A stretch of 15,992 nt of DNA, taken from contig JAKALX010000033.1 of the NCBI GenBank assembly GCA_021823905.1, positions 1-15,992 on the forward strand, given 5' to 3'. Positions 1-7,057 of this stretch are shown piece by piece. The stretch's first letter is position 1. Each line of letters starts with the position of its first letter. This DNA comes from Chloroflexota bacterium (GTDB lineage: Bacteria > Chloroflexota > Dehalococcoidia > Tepidiformales > Tepidiformaceae). The translations under genes were made by a program, and so were the position numbers. The notes under the pieces are model-generated. The model was not told the origin of the DNA. It worked only from the letters and a program-made list of their open reading frames with translations, and did not search any database.

Positions 1-215
1 GATCTGCCCGATTCGCCGACGACACCGACGGTCTTGCCGGCCCAGATCTTGAGCGACACCTTGTCGACGGCCTTGAGCGTCGGCGGCGGCTGACGTAGGC
101 TCGTCCGCCGCAACTGGTAGTGCATGGAGACGCCGACGAGTTCGACGATCGGCAACGCATTCGACGAGGCAACGTTGATCATCGGGGGCGAGGGAACGGT
201 CGCCGGCGCGGTCAT
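1..215 (-). CDS. dppF: Dipeptide/oligopeptide ABC transporter ATP-binding protein F (5' part only, runs off the window)
   Basis: These are the first 71 codons of the second ATPase of the importer; in the cell it would pair with the D ATPase at the inner face of the membrane. The ATG overlaps the stop codon of the upstream ATPase gene as ATGA, which fixes the start and implies translational coupling. After about 22 residues of Pro/Ala-rich leader comes the typical opening of an Opp/Dpp F subunit: IVELVGVSMHYQLRR, then LKAVDKVSLKIWAGKTVGVVGESG, the start of Walker A. The expected GESGSGKS or GESGCGKS is broken in the last two codons, which read Arg and Ser (AGA TCn). As the odd bases sit at the very edge, a sequence artefact is more likely than a real mutation. 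The family is clear; the rest of the gene cannot be judged. Confidence 0.88.
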   Translation of the reverse strand, partial: MTAPATVPSPPMINVASSNALPIVELVGVSMHYQLRRTSLRQPPPTLKAVDKVSLKIWAGKTVGVVGESGR

Positions 216-1201
216 GACGTCGCCTCCCAGCAGGCCACCGTGTGCGACTCGCCGACGGTAGTCGTCGGCGGGTACTCCTCGCGGCAACGCTCCGTTGCCT
301 TCGGGCAGCGCGGGACGAACGGGCAGCCGCTCCCGAGACGCCTCACGTCAGGGGGCTGCCCCGGGATGGTATTGAGCCGCTCTCGCGAAGCGTTGAGCTT
401 CGGTACGGCGAGCATCAGCGCCTGCGTGTATGGATGGCGGGGCCTGTCGAAGATCTCGGTGATCGGGGCGTGCTCGACGATCCTGCCGGCGTACATCACG
501 GCGACGTCATCGCAGATCCGTGCGACGACCGAGAGGTCGTGCGTCACAAGGATCATCCCCAGGTCCAGGTTCTGCTGCACCTCCTTCAGGACACGGAGGA
601 TCTGGAGCTGAACAGTCACGTCGAGCGCCGTCGTCGGCTCGTCGGCGATGAGGAGCGACGGGTGGCACTCGATCGCCATCGCGGTCACGACGCGCTGGCG
701 TTGGCCGCCGCTGAGCTGGTGGGGGTAATCGCGCACCCGCCGCTCCGGCACGGGGATGCCGACCTGGCGCAGCGCGCCGACCACACGCTCGTGGAGCTGG
801 TTACCGCTGCGAACGTGCTGGTGGTAGCGGAGCGGCTCCTCCATCTGATTGCCAATCGTGTAGACCGGGTTGAGCGAGGTCATCGGGTCCTGGGTTACCA
901 CCGAGATCTCGGCGCCGCGAATTGCGCGGATCTCGTCCTCCGAGAGTGTCAGCAAGTCGCGGCCCTTGAACAGGACCTGCCCGCCGGCGATGCGCGAGGC
1001 GGTCTTCGGGAGAAGCCGCACGATCGACATGCAGGTGACGCTCTTCCCGCTGCCGGATTCGCCGACGATCCCGAGCGTCTGACCACGATTGAGCGTGAAC
1101 GACACACCGTCGACGGCGCGTGCCGTCCCGGAGCGGGTCACAAAGTGCGTGTGCAGATCGCGCACTTCGAGGAGCGGGCTCGTGTTCGCTTCGGACGCCA
1201 T
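212..1201 (-). CDS. dppD: Dipeptide/oligopeptide ABC transporter ATP-binding protein D
   Basis: This 329-residue ATPase drives import by the permease pair encoded just upstream. Seen in the protein: Walker A GESGSGKS (47-54), Q-loop Gln in VTQDP (near 104), signature LSGGQ (163-167), Walker B LLIADEP (183-189) and the switch His 221. The C-terminal Opp/Dpp extension carries four Cys (293, 299, 306, 324) in the CPFVPRC...C pattern that in this family binds a 4Fe-4S cluster. The reading frame stays open upstream to 1591, but that part lies inside the permease gene. The start at 1201 was chosen because its ATG overlaps the permease stop as TGATG and the protein then begins at the normal family position. 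It overlaps dppF by ATGA. The substrate may be a peptide, but this family also carries other small solutes. Confidence 0.95.
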   Translation of the reverse strand: MASEANTSPLLEVRDLHTHFVTRSGTARAVDGVSFTLNRGQTLGIVGESGSGKSVTCMSIVRLLPKTASRIAGGQVLFKGRDLLTLSEDEIRAIRGAEISVVTQDPMTSLNPVYTIGNQMEEPLRYHQHVRSGNQLHERVVGALRQVGIPVPERRVRDYPHQLSGGQRQRVVTAMAIECHPSLLIADEPTTALDVTVQLQILRVLKEVQQNLDLGMILVTHDLSVVARICDDVAVMYAGRIVEHAPITEIFDRPRHPYTQALMLAVPKLNASRERLNTIPGQPPDVRRLGSGCPFVPRCPKATERCREEYPPTTTVGESHTVACWEATS

Positions 1202-2106
1202 CAAAGTGCCCTGAACTTCGGATCGAGCACCCGGCGCAGCCAGTCCCCGATCAGGTTGATGGAAAGACAGGTGAGGGCGATTGCCAGCCCCGGCAGGATC
1301 ACGAGCGCGTTGTTCACGCCGATGTAGTCCTTGCCGGCCGAGAGCATGCCGCCCCAGGTCGCCTGTGGAGGCGGAACGCCGAGCCCCAGGAAACTGAGCG
1401 ACGCCTCGATGATGATGACGGCGCTGAGCTGCAGCGTAGCGAGAATGATGAGCGGATTCACGATGTTCGGCAGGATGTGCCGGCCGAGGATGCGCAGGCT
1501 GCCGCAGCCCGCGACCTGTGCCAGCTTGACGTAGTCCGCGTCGCGAATCCGCAGCACCTCGCCCCGCAACACCCGCGTATAGCCGGACCACGTCATGAAG
1601 ACCAGCACGAGGATGAGGTTCTGGGTGCTCGCGCCGAGCGCGCCGACCACCGAAATCGCGACGAGCAGGAACGGGACCGCGAGGAAGACGTCGGTGACCC
1701 GCGAGATCACGACGTCAACGGCGCCGCGGAAGTAGCCGGCGACGACCGCCAGCAGCGTCCCCAGCCCTCCGGCGCCGATGACGACGGCAAGTCCAACGAA
1801 CAGCGAGATGCGCGCCCCATCGATCAGCCGGCTGAGCACGTCCCGCCCAAGGCTGTCGGTGCCGAACGGATACGACCAGGCGCCGCCGAAGCCGATGGGC
1901 GGCTGGAGATTTCGGAGAAGGTCCGGGTGATCAGGATCGTGCGGCTCGATGAACGGGGCGAAGATGCCCGCGAAGACGACGACGGCGAGGATCGCGAGCG
2001 GGAGGAGCGGCATCCCTCGGAGCCGGTTCCAGGTCCGGGCGACGGCAGTGCGCGGCCTGGGACCAAGCGCGGCAGACTGCGGCATTCCCTGTGCTTCCTG
2101 CGTCAT
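1201..2106 (-). CDS. dppC: Dipeptide/oligopeptide ABC transporter permease C
   Basis: This 301-residue inner-membrane permease is one half of the translocation channel. A charged N-terminal tail is followed by a first membrane helix (PLLPLAILAVVVFAGIFAPF). The family landmark FGTDSLGRDVLSRLIDGARISL comes after the first periplasmic loop, then several hydrophobic segments. The cytoplasmic EAA loop, which docks on the ATPases, reads DYVKLAQVAGCGSLRILGRHILPN with its conserved Gly and HILPN end intact. SLSFLGLGVPPPQATWG near the C-terminus is also typical of DppC. The gene starts with ATG overlapping the dppB stop as ATGA and ends overlapping dppD by one base. Family membership is secure; the substrate is not. 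Confidence 0.95.
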   Translation of the reverse strand: MTQEAQGMPQSAALGPRPRTAVARTWNRLRGMPLLPLAILAVVVFAGIFAPFIEPHDPDHPDLLRNLQPPIGFGGAWSYPFGTDSLGRDVLSRLIDGARISLFVGLAVVIGAGGLGTLLAVVAGYFRGAVDVVISRVTDVFLAVPFLLVAISVVGALGASTQNLILVLVFMTWSGYTRVLRGEVLRIRDADYVKLAQVAGCGSLRILGRHILPNIVNPLIILATLQLSAVIIIEASLSFLGLGVPPPQATWGGMLSAGKDYIGVNNALVILPGLAIALTCLSINLIGDWLRRVLDPKFRAL

Positions 2107-3020
2107 GTCAGCCGGATCCGTGGATCAATGAAGGCGTAGAGCAAGTCCACGCCGACATTCAGGAGCACGAGGAAGCTGGACGTCACCAGGACGATCGTCT
2201 GCACGAGCGGATAGTCGCGGGAGAAGATCGCCTGCACGGTTAGCTGGCCGATGCCGGGCCAGGCGAAGATGTTCTCGATGATGACCGATCCGCTCACGAA
2301 GAAGATGAGCTGCAACGAGAAGAGCGTGAGGATCGGGATGAGGGCGTTCCTGAAGGCGTGCTTCCAGATGACGCGTGACTCAGGCAGCCCCTTGAGCCGG
2401 GCGAGGCGAACGTAGTCCGTCTCCATCACGTCGAGCATCGACGAGCGCGTCATTCGCGCGAGCGCTGCCATCGAATACCAGGCGAGGCTAACGGCTGGCA
2501 TGATGTAGGTGAGCGTTCCGTGCTTGCCGGAGGTGGGCAGCCAGCCAAGGTTCACCGAGAAGATGAGCATCAGGAAGATCGCGATCAGAAACGACGGGAC
2601 CGCCTGCCCAAGAAGCGCGATGATCGTGATCACCCGGTCGGGCATTCCGCCGGCATGGGTCGCGCCAAGGACACCCACGGAGACGCCGCCCAGCAGAGCG
2701 ACCACAGCCGCCACCGCGGCAAGCTGCAGGGTGTTCGGGAAGCGTTTGGCGAAGACCTCAAGCGCAGGCTCGCCAAACCGGAACGACTTCCCGAAATCGC
2801 CGGTGACCACGCCTTTGAGGAAGATCCCGTACTGGACCGGCAGCGGCCGGTCCAGTCCAAGGGCGTCGCGGATGTCCTGCCGCTCCTGCGGGGTCGCCTC
2901 GGGCGGGACGAGGAGCGCGCCCGCGTCTCCACTGAGGCGCGCAAGCGCGAACACGATCACCGAGATGCCGAGGATCGTGATCGCAGCCTGGCCGAGACGA
3001 GAAGCGACGTATGCAAGCAT
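2103..3020 (-). CDS. dppB: Dipeptide/oligopeptide ABC transporter permease B
   Basis: This 305-residue inner-membrane permease is the partner of DppC. The N-terminus (YVASRLGQAAITILGISVIVFALARL) is the usual first membrane helix of DppB. It is followed by the periplasmic segment LGLDRPLPVQYGIFLKGVVTGDFGKSF that marks this family. The EAA loop reads DYVRLARLKGLPESRVIWKHAFRNALIPIL, and the C-terminus ends in the common DLLYAFIDPRIRL. The length is normal. The gene begins 7 bases after the stop of the binding-protein gene and overlaps dppC by ATGA, so it is clearly part of the same operon. Confidence 0.95.
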   Translation of the reverse strand: MLAYVASRLGQAAITILGISVIVFALARLSGDAGALLVPPEATPQERQDIRDALGLDRPLPVQYGIFLKGVVTGDFGKSFRFGEPALEVFAKRFPNTLQLAAVAAVVALLGGVSVGVLGATHAGGMPDRVITIIALLGQAVPSFLIAIFLMLIFSVNLGWLPTSGKHGTLTYIMPAVSLAWYSMAALARMTRSSMLDVMETDYVRLARLKGLPESRVIWKHAFRNALIPILTLFSLQLIFFVSGSVIIENIFAWPGIGQLTVQAIFSRDYPLVQTIVLVTSSFLVLLNVGVDLLYAFIDPRIRLT

Positions 3021-3027
3021 TCGCGGA

Positions 3028-4734
3028 TCAGGACGAGAGCGTCAGCGTTTCAAGGCCGTTGACGTACGGCACACCGGCGATTCGGTCCCAGCCCTTGATC
3101 TTGCTGCCGGTCGCCCAGAGGGAGTCCACGAACGGCGAGGGGATCATGTAGAACCCGTCGTATACGATCTTGAGCCCCTGCTTCACCAGCTCGTTCTGCT
3201 TGTTAGGGTCGAACTCCGCTGAGAGCTTCGTGATGACGTCCTGCAGATCCGGGATGTAATCGGTGGTGCTGTAGGCGGCGCCGGTCTTGTAGTAGCCGAC
3301 GAGCAGCAGCGCCCCAGACGAGAAGTTCGGGAACGAGATCGGGCCGAGGCCGCGGGGCGTCTTCGCCTGGAACTCGGTGAAGTAGGTGCCGGACTCCTTG
3401 GTCTCGATCTTGGTGTTGACGCCAATCTCCTTCCAGAAGCCAGAGTACGCCTGCATGATCTCCGGGATCAGCGGGTATGAGGAGGACGTGTAGGCGCCGA
3501 GCGTGAAGTTGCTGCCGGTGGCCCCAGCCTGGCTGATCAGTGACTTCGCCCGGGCGACATCCTGGGCGCGTGGCTTGAGGGTGCCCGCGTCGAAGCCGGA
3601 TGAGTTCGGAAAGATAAGGACGCCCGGCGACGGGTTGCCCATCTTCAGCAAGCTCTTGGCGACCTGGTCCTGGTTCACCGCGATGTTGAGCGCTTCCCGG
3701 AACCGCGGGTCTTTCTGAACCGAGTTCGTGTTCGCGTCCCAGAGGTCGAAGAACCGAACCGTTAGGAGCGCGGTGTTCGCGGTCTTCACGATCTTGACGC
3801 TGGACTCGTTCTTCAGGCTGTCAGCGGCGGGGCCGACGATGCCCTCGATGACGTCCGCCTCGCCCGTTTTGATCTGTGCGAGGCGCGTCTGCTGCTCGGG
3901 CACGATGTTGAGCCTGATCGTCTTGACGTGCGGGATGCGCGCGGGGTCGTAGTAGTTCTCGTTCGCCTGGAGCTCGACGAACTGGCCCACGCTGTTCTTG
4001 GTCACCTGGTAGGGGCCAGTGCACATCGGGGTCTGCTTGAACGTGTCTGCGCCGACCTTCTCGTAGTAGGCGCGCGAGGCAACCGGCCAGCCTCGTGGCA
4101 CGCCCGTCACGCCGAGCTCTTCCATCTGGAATGGGATCGGCCGGGTGAACTTGACGACGATTGTCGCCGGGTCGGGCGCCGTGACCGAGTCAACGGCCTT
4201 CTTCAACACGACCGACGGCGCGGCAGGCGGATTCTGAGACGTGTAGGCGTCAAACGACCACTTGATGTCGTCCGCCGTCACCGGCGAACCGTCCCAGAAC
4301 TTCGCACCCTGGCGAAGCTTGAATGTGATCGTCTGGGCGTCCGCCTGCTCGAAGGCGGTCGCGAGGGCCGGGGCTGGCCGGCCATCCGCGCCGATCCGGT
4401 AAAACCCTTCGAAGGCGTGGAGGAAGATCGGCGTCGAAAGCCCGCCCGTCTGGAAGAACGGACTGGTGGACTGTTCCTGGAGCGTCGCCACCGAAACGTT
4501 GGCATTACCAGCCGGCTTCGCCCGGGTCGCCGTTGTCGCGCTCGCGGCCGTTGTCGCCCCGGACTTGGCCGTGGACGGAGCCTGCGTGCCGCTGCTGCTA
4601 CTGTCGCCGCCACCACACCCGACGAGTGCGACCGCTGCCCCGCCGACGGCCGTGACGCCCGCCGAACGCAGGAAGATCCTCCGGCGAATGCGCTGCTCCT
4701 GAAATCGCTCCCAGTAATTGGCTTCGCTTGACAT
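3028..4734 (-). CDS. ABC transporter substrate-binding protein, family 5 (DppA/OppA type), Tat lipoprotein
   Basis: This 568-residue extracytoplasmic protein captures the substrate for the permeases encoded downstream. The N-terminus carries a twin-arginine motif (RRIFLR, about 18-23), a hydrophobic stretch and a lipobox LVGC with the lipid-bearing Cys at 40, followed by a Gly/Ser/Thr/Ala-rich linker to about residue 80. The mature part has family-5 landmarks: ALATAFEQADAQTITFKLRQGAKFWDGSPVTADDIKWSFD, then MCTGPYQVTKNSVGQ. A clear ribosome site (GGAGGGG) precedes the ATG. The protein was probably folded before export through Tat and anchored to the membrane. It heads the minus-strand operon and shares its promoter design with the second binding-protein gene at 11263. 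The ligand is unknown; this family binds peptides, nickel, opines, sugars and other solutes. Confidence 0.95.
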   Translation of the reverse strand: MSSEANYWERFQEQRIRRRIFLRSAGVTAVGGAAVALVGCGGGDSSSSGTQAPSTAKSGATTAASATTATRAKPAGNANVSVATLQEQSTSPFFQTGGLSTPIFLHAFEGFYRIGADGRPAPALATAFEQADAQTITFKLRQGAKFWDGSPVTADDIKWSFDAYTSQNPPAAPSVVLKKAVDSVTAPDPATIVVKFTRPIPFQMEELGVTGVPRGWPVASRAYYEKVGADTFKQTPMCTGPYQVTKNSVGQFVELQANENYYDPARIPHVKTIRLNIVPEQQTRLAQIKTGEADVIEGIVGPAADSLKNESSVKIVKTANTALLTVRFFDLWDANTNSVQKDPRFREALNIAVNQDQVAKSLLKMGNPSPGVLIFPNSSGFDAGTLKPRAQDVARAKSLISQAGATGSNFTLGAYTSSSYPLIPEIMQAYSGFWKEIGVNTKIETKESGTYFTEFQAKTPRGLGPISFPNFSSGALLLVGYYKTGAAYSTTDYIPDLQDVITKLSAEFDPNKQNELVKQGLKIVYDGFYMIPSPFVDSLWATGSKIKGWDRIAGVPYVNGLETLTLSS

Positions 4735-4760
4735 GCTGGTTCCCCTCCGTTGTCGACCGG

Positions 4761-4778
4761 ACTGACATTGACATCAGT
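4761..4778. promoter_or_regulatory. Predicted operator B1 upstream of the first binding-protein gene
   Basis: Read on the minus strand this is ACTGATGTCAATGTCAGT, an imperfect inverted repeat with ACTGA/TCAGT ends. It begins exactly 14 bases after the -10 box, in the inferred leader at about +8 to +25. The second binding-protein gene has ACTGACATCAGTGTCAGT at the same distance. Over the 18 bases plus the next four, 18 of 22 positions agree. The placement fits a repressor. The protein that binds it is not identified; the TetR protein in this window is one candidate, but its likely sites look different. Confidence 0.6.
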
Positions 4779-4792
4779 GGCGGCGGAGCGAC

Positions 4793-4821
4793 ACTCTATC
4801 GAACTAATGGCGGGATGTCGA
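4793..4821 (-). promoter_or_regulatory. Predicted sigma-70-type promoter of the first binding-protein operon
   Basis: On the minus strand TCGACA (4821-4816) and TAGAGT (4798-4793) are separated by 17 bases. Five of six and four of six bases match the housekeeping consensus. The inferred transcript start is near 4786, about 50 bases before the ATG. The same box quality and 17-base spacing recur at the second binding-protein gene. Confidence 0.6.
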
Positions 4822-4915
4822 GTGCTCGTTTGGCCCTGGCGACACTTCCTTGACCCAGAGTCTCTCAGTGCAGCCCGGACACTCGTTTCCACGCCAACTC
4901 GACCTGGAGAAATAC

Positions 4916-5800
4916 GTGAAGAACCGAGTCTGTGAACTGTTCGGCGTCCGTTACCCGGTCGTCATGGGGGCCGTGTCCCAGGATCCGGTGCTGGGCGCAG
5001 CTGTGTCGGAAGCGGGCGGGCTCGGCTGTCTCGCGGGCGCGCTGGTGGATCCCGCCGAGCTGCGCAATCGCATCCGCCGGTTCCGCGAGCTGACCGACAG
5101 GCCGTTCGCGGTAAATTTCCCCATCGTTCTCACGCCCGAGAAGCAGATCGAGGAGAAGATGCGGATGATGATTGACGAGCACGTCGCCGTCGTGATCACC
5201 TCCGCCGGAAACCCGAAGCTCTGGACGAAGTTCCTCCAGGATGGCGGCTGCAAGGTCGCGCACGTCCTGCCGACTCTCTACCACGCGATGAAAGCGGCGG
5301 AGGCCGGCGTCGACGCGATCATCGCCGAACCGGCGGAATCGGGCGGCTACCGGGGTGAGCACGAGGTGAGCATGATGGTGCTCATCCCCACGATTCGGCG
5401 CGCCCTGCCCAACATGCCGCTGATCGCCGCCGGCGCGGTTGCGGACGGCGCCGGCCTGGCGGCGGTCATGGCCCTTGGCGCCGAGGGCGTCCAGCTCGGC
5501 ACGCGCTTCATCGCGACTGTCGAGTCGGGTGCGGCGGCACAGTCCAAGCAGCTCATCCTCGCAGCCACGGACACGTCAACGATGTCAGCCGAGGGGCGAG
5601 TCAAGCCCCGGGTCTCCAGGCCCGAATTCGCCGAGGCCGTCCTGGGCGAGCGGAAGCAGGTCCAAATGGGCCAGGTGTCGGCGCTCATCACCGAAATCCT
5701 GACCGTGAAGGACGTCATGCGCAGCCTGATCGACGGCGGTCTCGAAGCCTCGCAGGCGGCCACGGACGGGATTCGCGAGTTCGTACCCCAGATCGTCTAA
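4916..5800 (+). CDS. Nitronate monooxygenase / 2-nitropropane dioxygenase-like FMN protein
   Basis: This 294-residue TIM-barrel flavoprotein belongs to the NMO/FabK/IMPDH-like group, whose members oxidise nitronates or reduce enoyl thioesters with FMN. The GTG start at 4916 was chosen because GGAGA lies 5 bases upstream and the protein then begins VKNRVCELFGVRYPVVMGAV, as usual for the family; the frame stays open upstream to a TTG at 4850. FMN phosphate-binding segments AAGAVADGAGLAAVMALGAEGVQLGTRF are present (GTRF at 195-198). The active-site motif, usually EAGGHxG, reads ESGGYRG, with Tyr 145 where the catalytic His is expected. The reaction may therefore differ from nitronate oxidation. 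The gene diverges from the importer operon and ends 3 bases from the convergent flavin reductase gene. Confidence 0.85.
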   Translation: MKNRVCELFGVRYPVVMGAVSQDPVLGAAVSEAGGLGCLAGALVDPAELRNRIRRFRELTDRPFAVNFPIVLTPEKQIEEKMRMMIDEHVAVVITSAGNPKLWTKFLQDGGCKVAHVLPTLYHAMKAAEAGVDAIIAEPAESGGYRGEHEVSMMVLIPTIRRALPNMPLIAAGAVADGAGLAAVMALGAEGVQLGTRFIATVESGAAAQSKQLILAATDTSTMSAEGRVKPRVSRPEFAEAVLGERKQVQMGQVSALITEILTVKDVMRSLIDGGLEASQAATDGIREFVPQIV

Positions 5801-5803
5801 GGG

Positions 5804-6292
5804 CTACGTCGAGAGCTGCCGATAGTCGCGGTACCAGTAGACGAGCGGCTTCCGCTGTGGCTGGTGGCCACCGTCTTCGACCGCGCCAACGAAGATCGTG
5901 TGGTCGCCAGCTTCCGTGATCGAATGGAGCCGGCAGTCGAAATACGAGACTGAGTCCTCGCGGATGGGGCTTCCGGTGACTCCTTTCCGGAATCCTGGCC
6001 GCTGCGGGTTATCGACATCGAGCGGGGGCCGCCCCGGCCTCGCGCAGTCGTTCGAGATGCCCTCGTGCTCTTCGGCCAGGACGCTCACTGAGAACGCCCC
6101 AGACTGAGCGATCATGTCGCGCATGCGGCTCGCGTTGCCGATGCAGACCATGACGAGCGGCGGAGTCAGCGAAACGGAGGAGAATGCGCTTACCGTTACC
6201 GCGTGGGACTCATTATCATGCGTACAACCGACGAGCGTGACGCCCGACGGAAATCTCGCGGCAGCTTCTTTCATCGCCTCAGGAGAAATCAT
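5804..6292 (-). CDS. Flavin reductase, HpaC-like (reductase component of a two-component monooxygenase)
   Basis: This 162-residue cytoplasmic protein has the flavin reductase-like split-barrel fold. Such proteins reduce free FAD or FMN with NAD(P)H and hand it to a separate oxygenase. Family marks are FPSGVTLV near the N-terminus, SAFSSVSLTPPLVMVCI (35-51) and GDHTIFVGAVE (from 129), the flavin/NAD-binding GDH motif. The ATG has GGAG 4 bases upstream. The likely partner is the HpaB-superfamily protein encoded at 7058-8494. The two genes are not adjacent, but their promoters and operators match. The gene is divergent from tetR and convergent with the NMO-like gene. The preferred flavin and nucleotide cannot be read from the sequence. 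Confidence 0.9.
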   Translation of the reverse strand: MISPEAMKEAAARFPSGVTLVGCTHDNESHAVTVSAFSSVSLTPPLVMVCIGNASRMRDMIAQSGAFSVSVLAEEHEGISNDCARPGRPPLDVDNPQRPGFRKGVTGSPIREDSVSYFDCRLHSITEAGDHTIFVGAVEDGGHQPQRKPLVYWYRDYRQLST

Positions 6293-6331
6293 GTCACTCC
6301 AGACCGGAATTTGGTCTCTTGATGGTCGCGG

Positions 6332-6351
6332 CCGAACGGGCGTTCGTTCGC
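6332..6351. promoter_or_regulatory. Predicted TetR-type operator A1 between tetR and the flavin reductase gene
   Basis: The 20 bases CCGAACGGGCGTTCGTTCGC contain the inverted repeat CGAACG-GG-CGTTCG (6333-6346) plus an extra TTCG half-repeat. Eighteen of 20 bases agree with the inverse of the site before the oxygenase gene. It covers the inferred start of transcription of the reductase gene and lies in the divergent tetR/reductase intergenic region, the usual position of a TetR-family operator. Binding by the adjacent TetR protein is an inference. Confidence 0.72.
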
Positions 6352-6381
6352 CTTATACCCAGCTTCGGTTTTCCCTGTCAA
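6352..6381 (-). promoter_or_regulatory. Predicted promoter of the flavin reductase gene
   Basis: On the minus strand a perfect TTGACA (6381-6376) is followed after 18 bases by TATAAG (6357-6352). Transcription would start near 6345, inside the operator that follows directly. The oxygenase gene has the same design: TTGACA, 18 bases, TATAAC, operator. Confidence 0.75.
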
Positions 6382-6411
6382 CCACCGGGAAGGCGGTCAC
6401 AACTCGACGCC

Positions 6412-6993
6412 GTGAATGAGTGCACGACGCGCGACGCCATCCTCGACGCCGCACGCGACCTCTTCTTCGAGGAGGGCCTCCATCGCACCTCGATGCGCAG
6501 CCTCGCCAACCGCGTGGGCCTCGCCCAGAGCTCGCTGTACAACCATTTCCCAACCAAGGAAGCGCTGGTGATCGCCGTGATGGAGCGCAGCTTCGAGCTG
6601 GTGGACGGCACAGTACGCGCGGTATTCGAGTCGGCCCCACCGAGCCTGGACCTGCTCCATGCCGCCCTTCACGCACATGCACTCCAGCACATCCATGGCA
6701 TCAAGGAGACGATGGTCTTCGAAGTAGAAGGGCGGCACATGTCACCGGTGATGCGCCAGCGCATCGTCGAGCTTCGCAGCATCTACGAGCACCGCTTTTA
6801 CGACCTGGCCGAGCGCCTGGTCGCGGCGGGATGCCTGGACCCGACCGACCTCGTGACCCGCGTTCGCATGCTCTTGACGGCCGGCACACGAATCAACGGC
6901 TGGTTCCGTCCCGGAGGCGCCCTCACCGAAGAACAGGTCGCCGAGATCTACGCGAACTTCGGGCTGGCGTCGCTCGGCGTGCCGAACCGTTAG
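6412..6993 (+). CDS. TetR/AcrR-family transcriptional regulator
   Basis: This is a 193-residue ligand-responsive repressor by family. The N-terminal DNA-binding domain is clear: TTRDAILDAARDLFFEEG, then the helix-turn-helix TSMRSLANRVGLAQSSLYNHF (26-46), then PTKEALVIAVME. The C-terminal ligand domain is all-helical and shows no feature that names the inducer. The GTG at 6412 was chosen because it puts the DNA-binding domain at the usual distance from the N-terminus. The frame is open upstream to 6319, but that part crosses the operator. No ribosome site precedes the GTG, so the start is only probable and the transcript may be leaderless. I found no good promoter for it. Likely targets are its own region, the flavin reductase gene and the oxygenase gene. 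Confidence 0.9.
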   Translation: MNECTTRDAILDAARDLFFEEGLHRTSMRSLANRVGLAQSSLYNHFPTKEALVIAVMERSFELVDGTVRAVFESAPPSLDLLHAALHAHALQHIHGIKETMVFEVEGRHMSPVMRQRIVELRSIYEHRFYDLAERLVAAGCLDPTDLVTRVRMLLTAGTRINGWFRPGGALTEEQVAEIYANFGLASLGVPNR

Positions 6994-7002
6994 CCAGCAG
7001 GC

Positions 7003-7036
7003 CGGTGTGCCGGACCCGGTTGGGCCCGGCACACCG
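7003..7036. terminator. Strong hairpin between convergent tetR and oxygenase genes
   Basis: CGGTGTGCCGGACCC (7003-7017) pairs with GGGCCCGGCACACCG (7022-7036) around a GGTT loop, giving 14 pairs and one A/C mismatch. It starts 10 bases after the tetR stop and ends 21 bases from the oxygenase stop. No T-run follows on either strand, so it may be a bidirectional barrier or 3'-end stabiliser rather than a classic intrinsic terminator. Confidence 0.7.
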
Positions 7037-7057
7037 TAAGGAGGGGGTTGGCCCGAA

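Noticed and set aside
1202..1591. Upstream open extension of the D ATPase (130 extra residues)
   Set aside because: It lies entirely inside the permease C gene on the same strand in another frame, and the ATG at 1201 with TGATG overlap gives a normal-length ATPase.
242..2139. Long plus-strand open frames (for example 242-1327 and 1120-2139) opposite the importer genes
   Set aside because: They are antisense to genes with full family motifs, are rich in Arg/Asp/His/Glu as expected of high-GC shadow frames, and show no domain or ribosome site.
6353..6358. TTATAC on the plus strand as the -10 box of tetR
   Set aside because: No -35 box is found at 16-18 bases upstream. The bases are better explained as the complement of the reductase -10 box.
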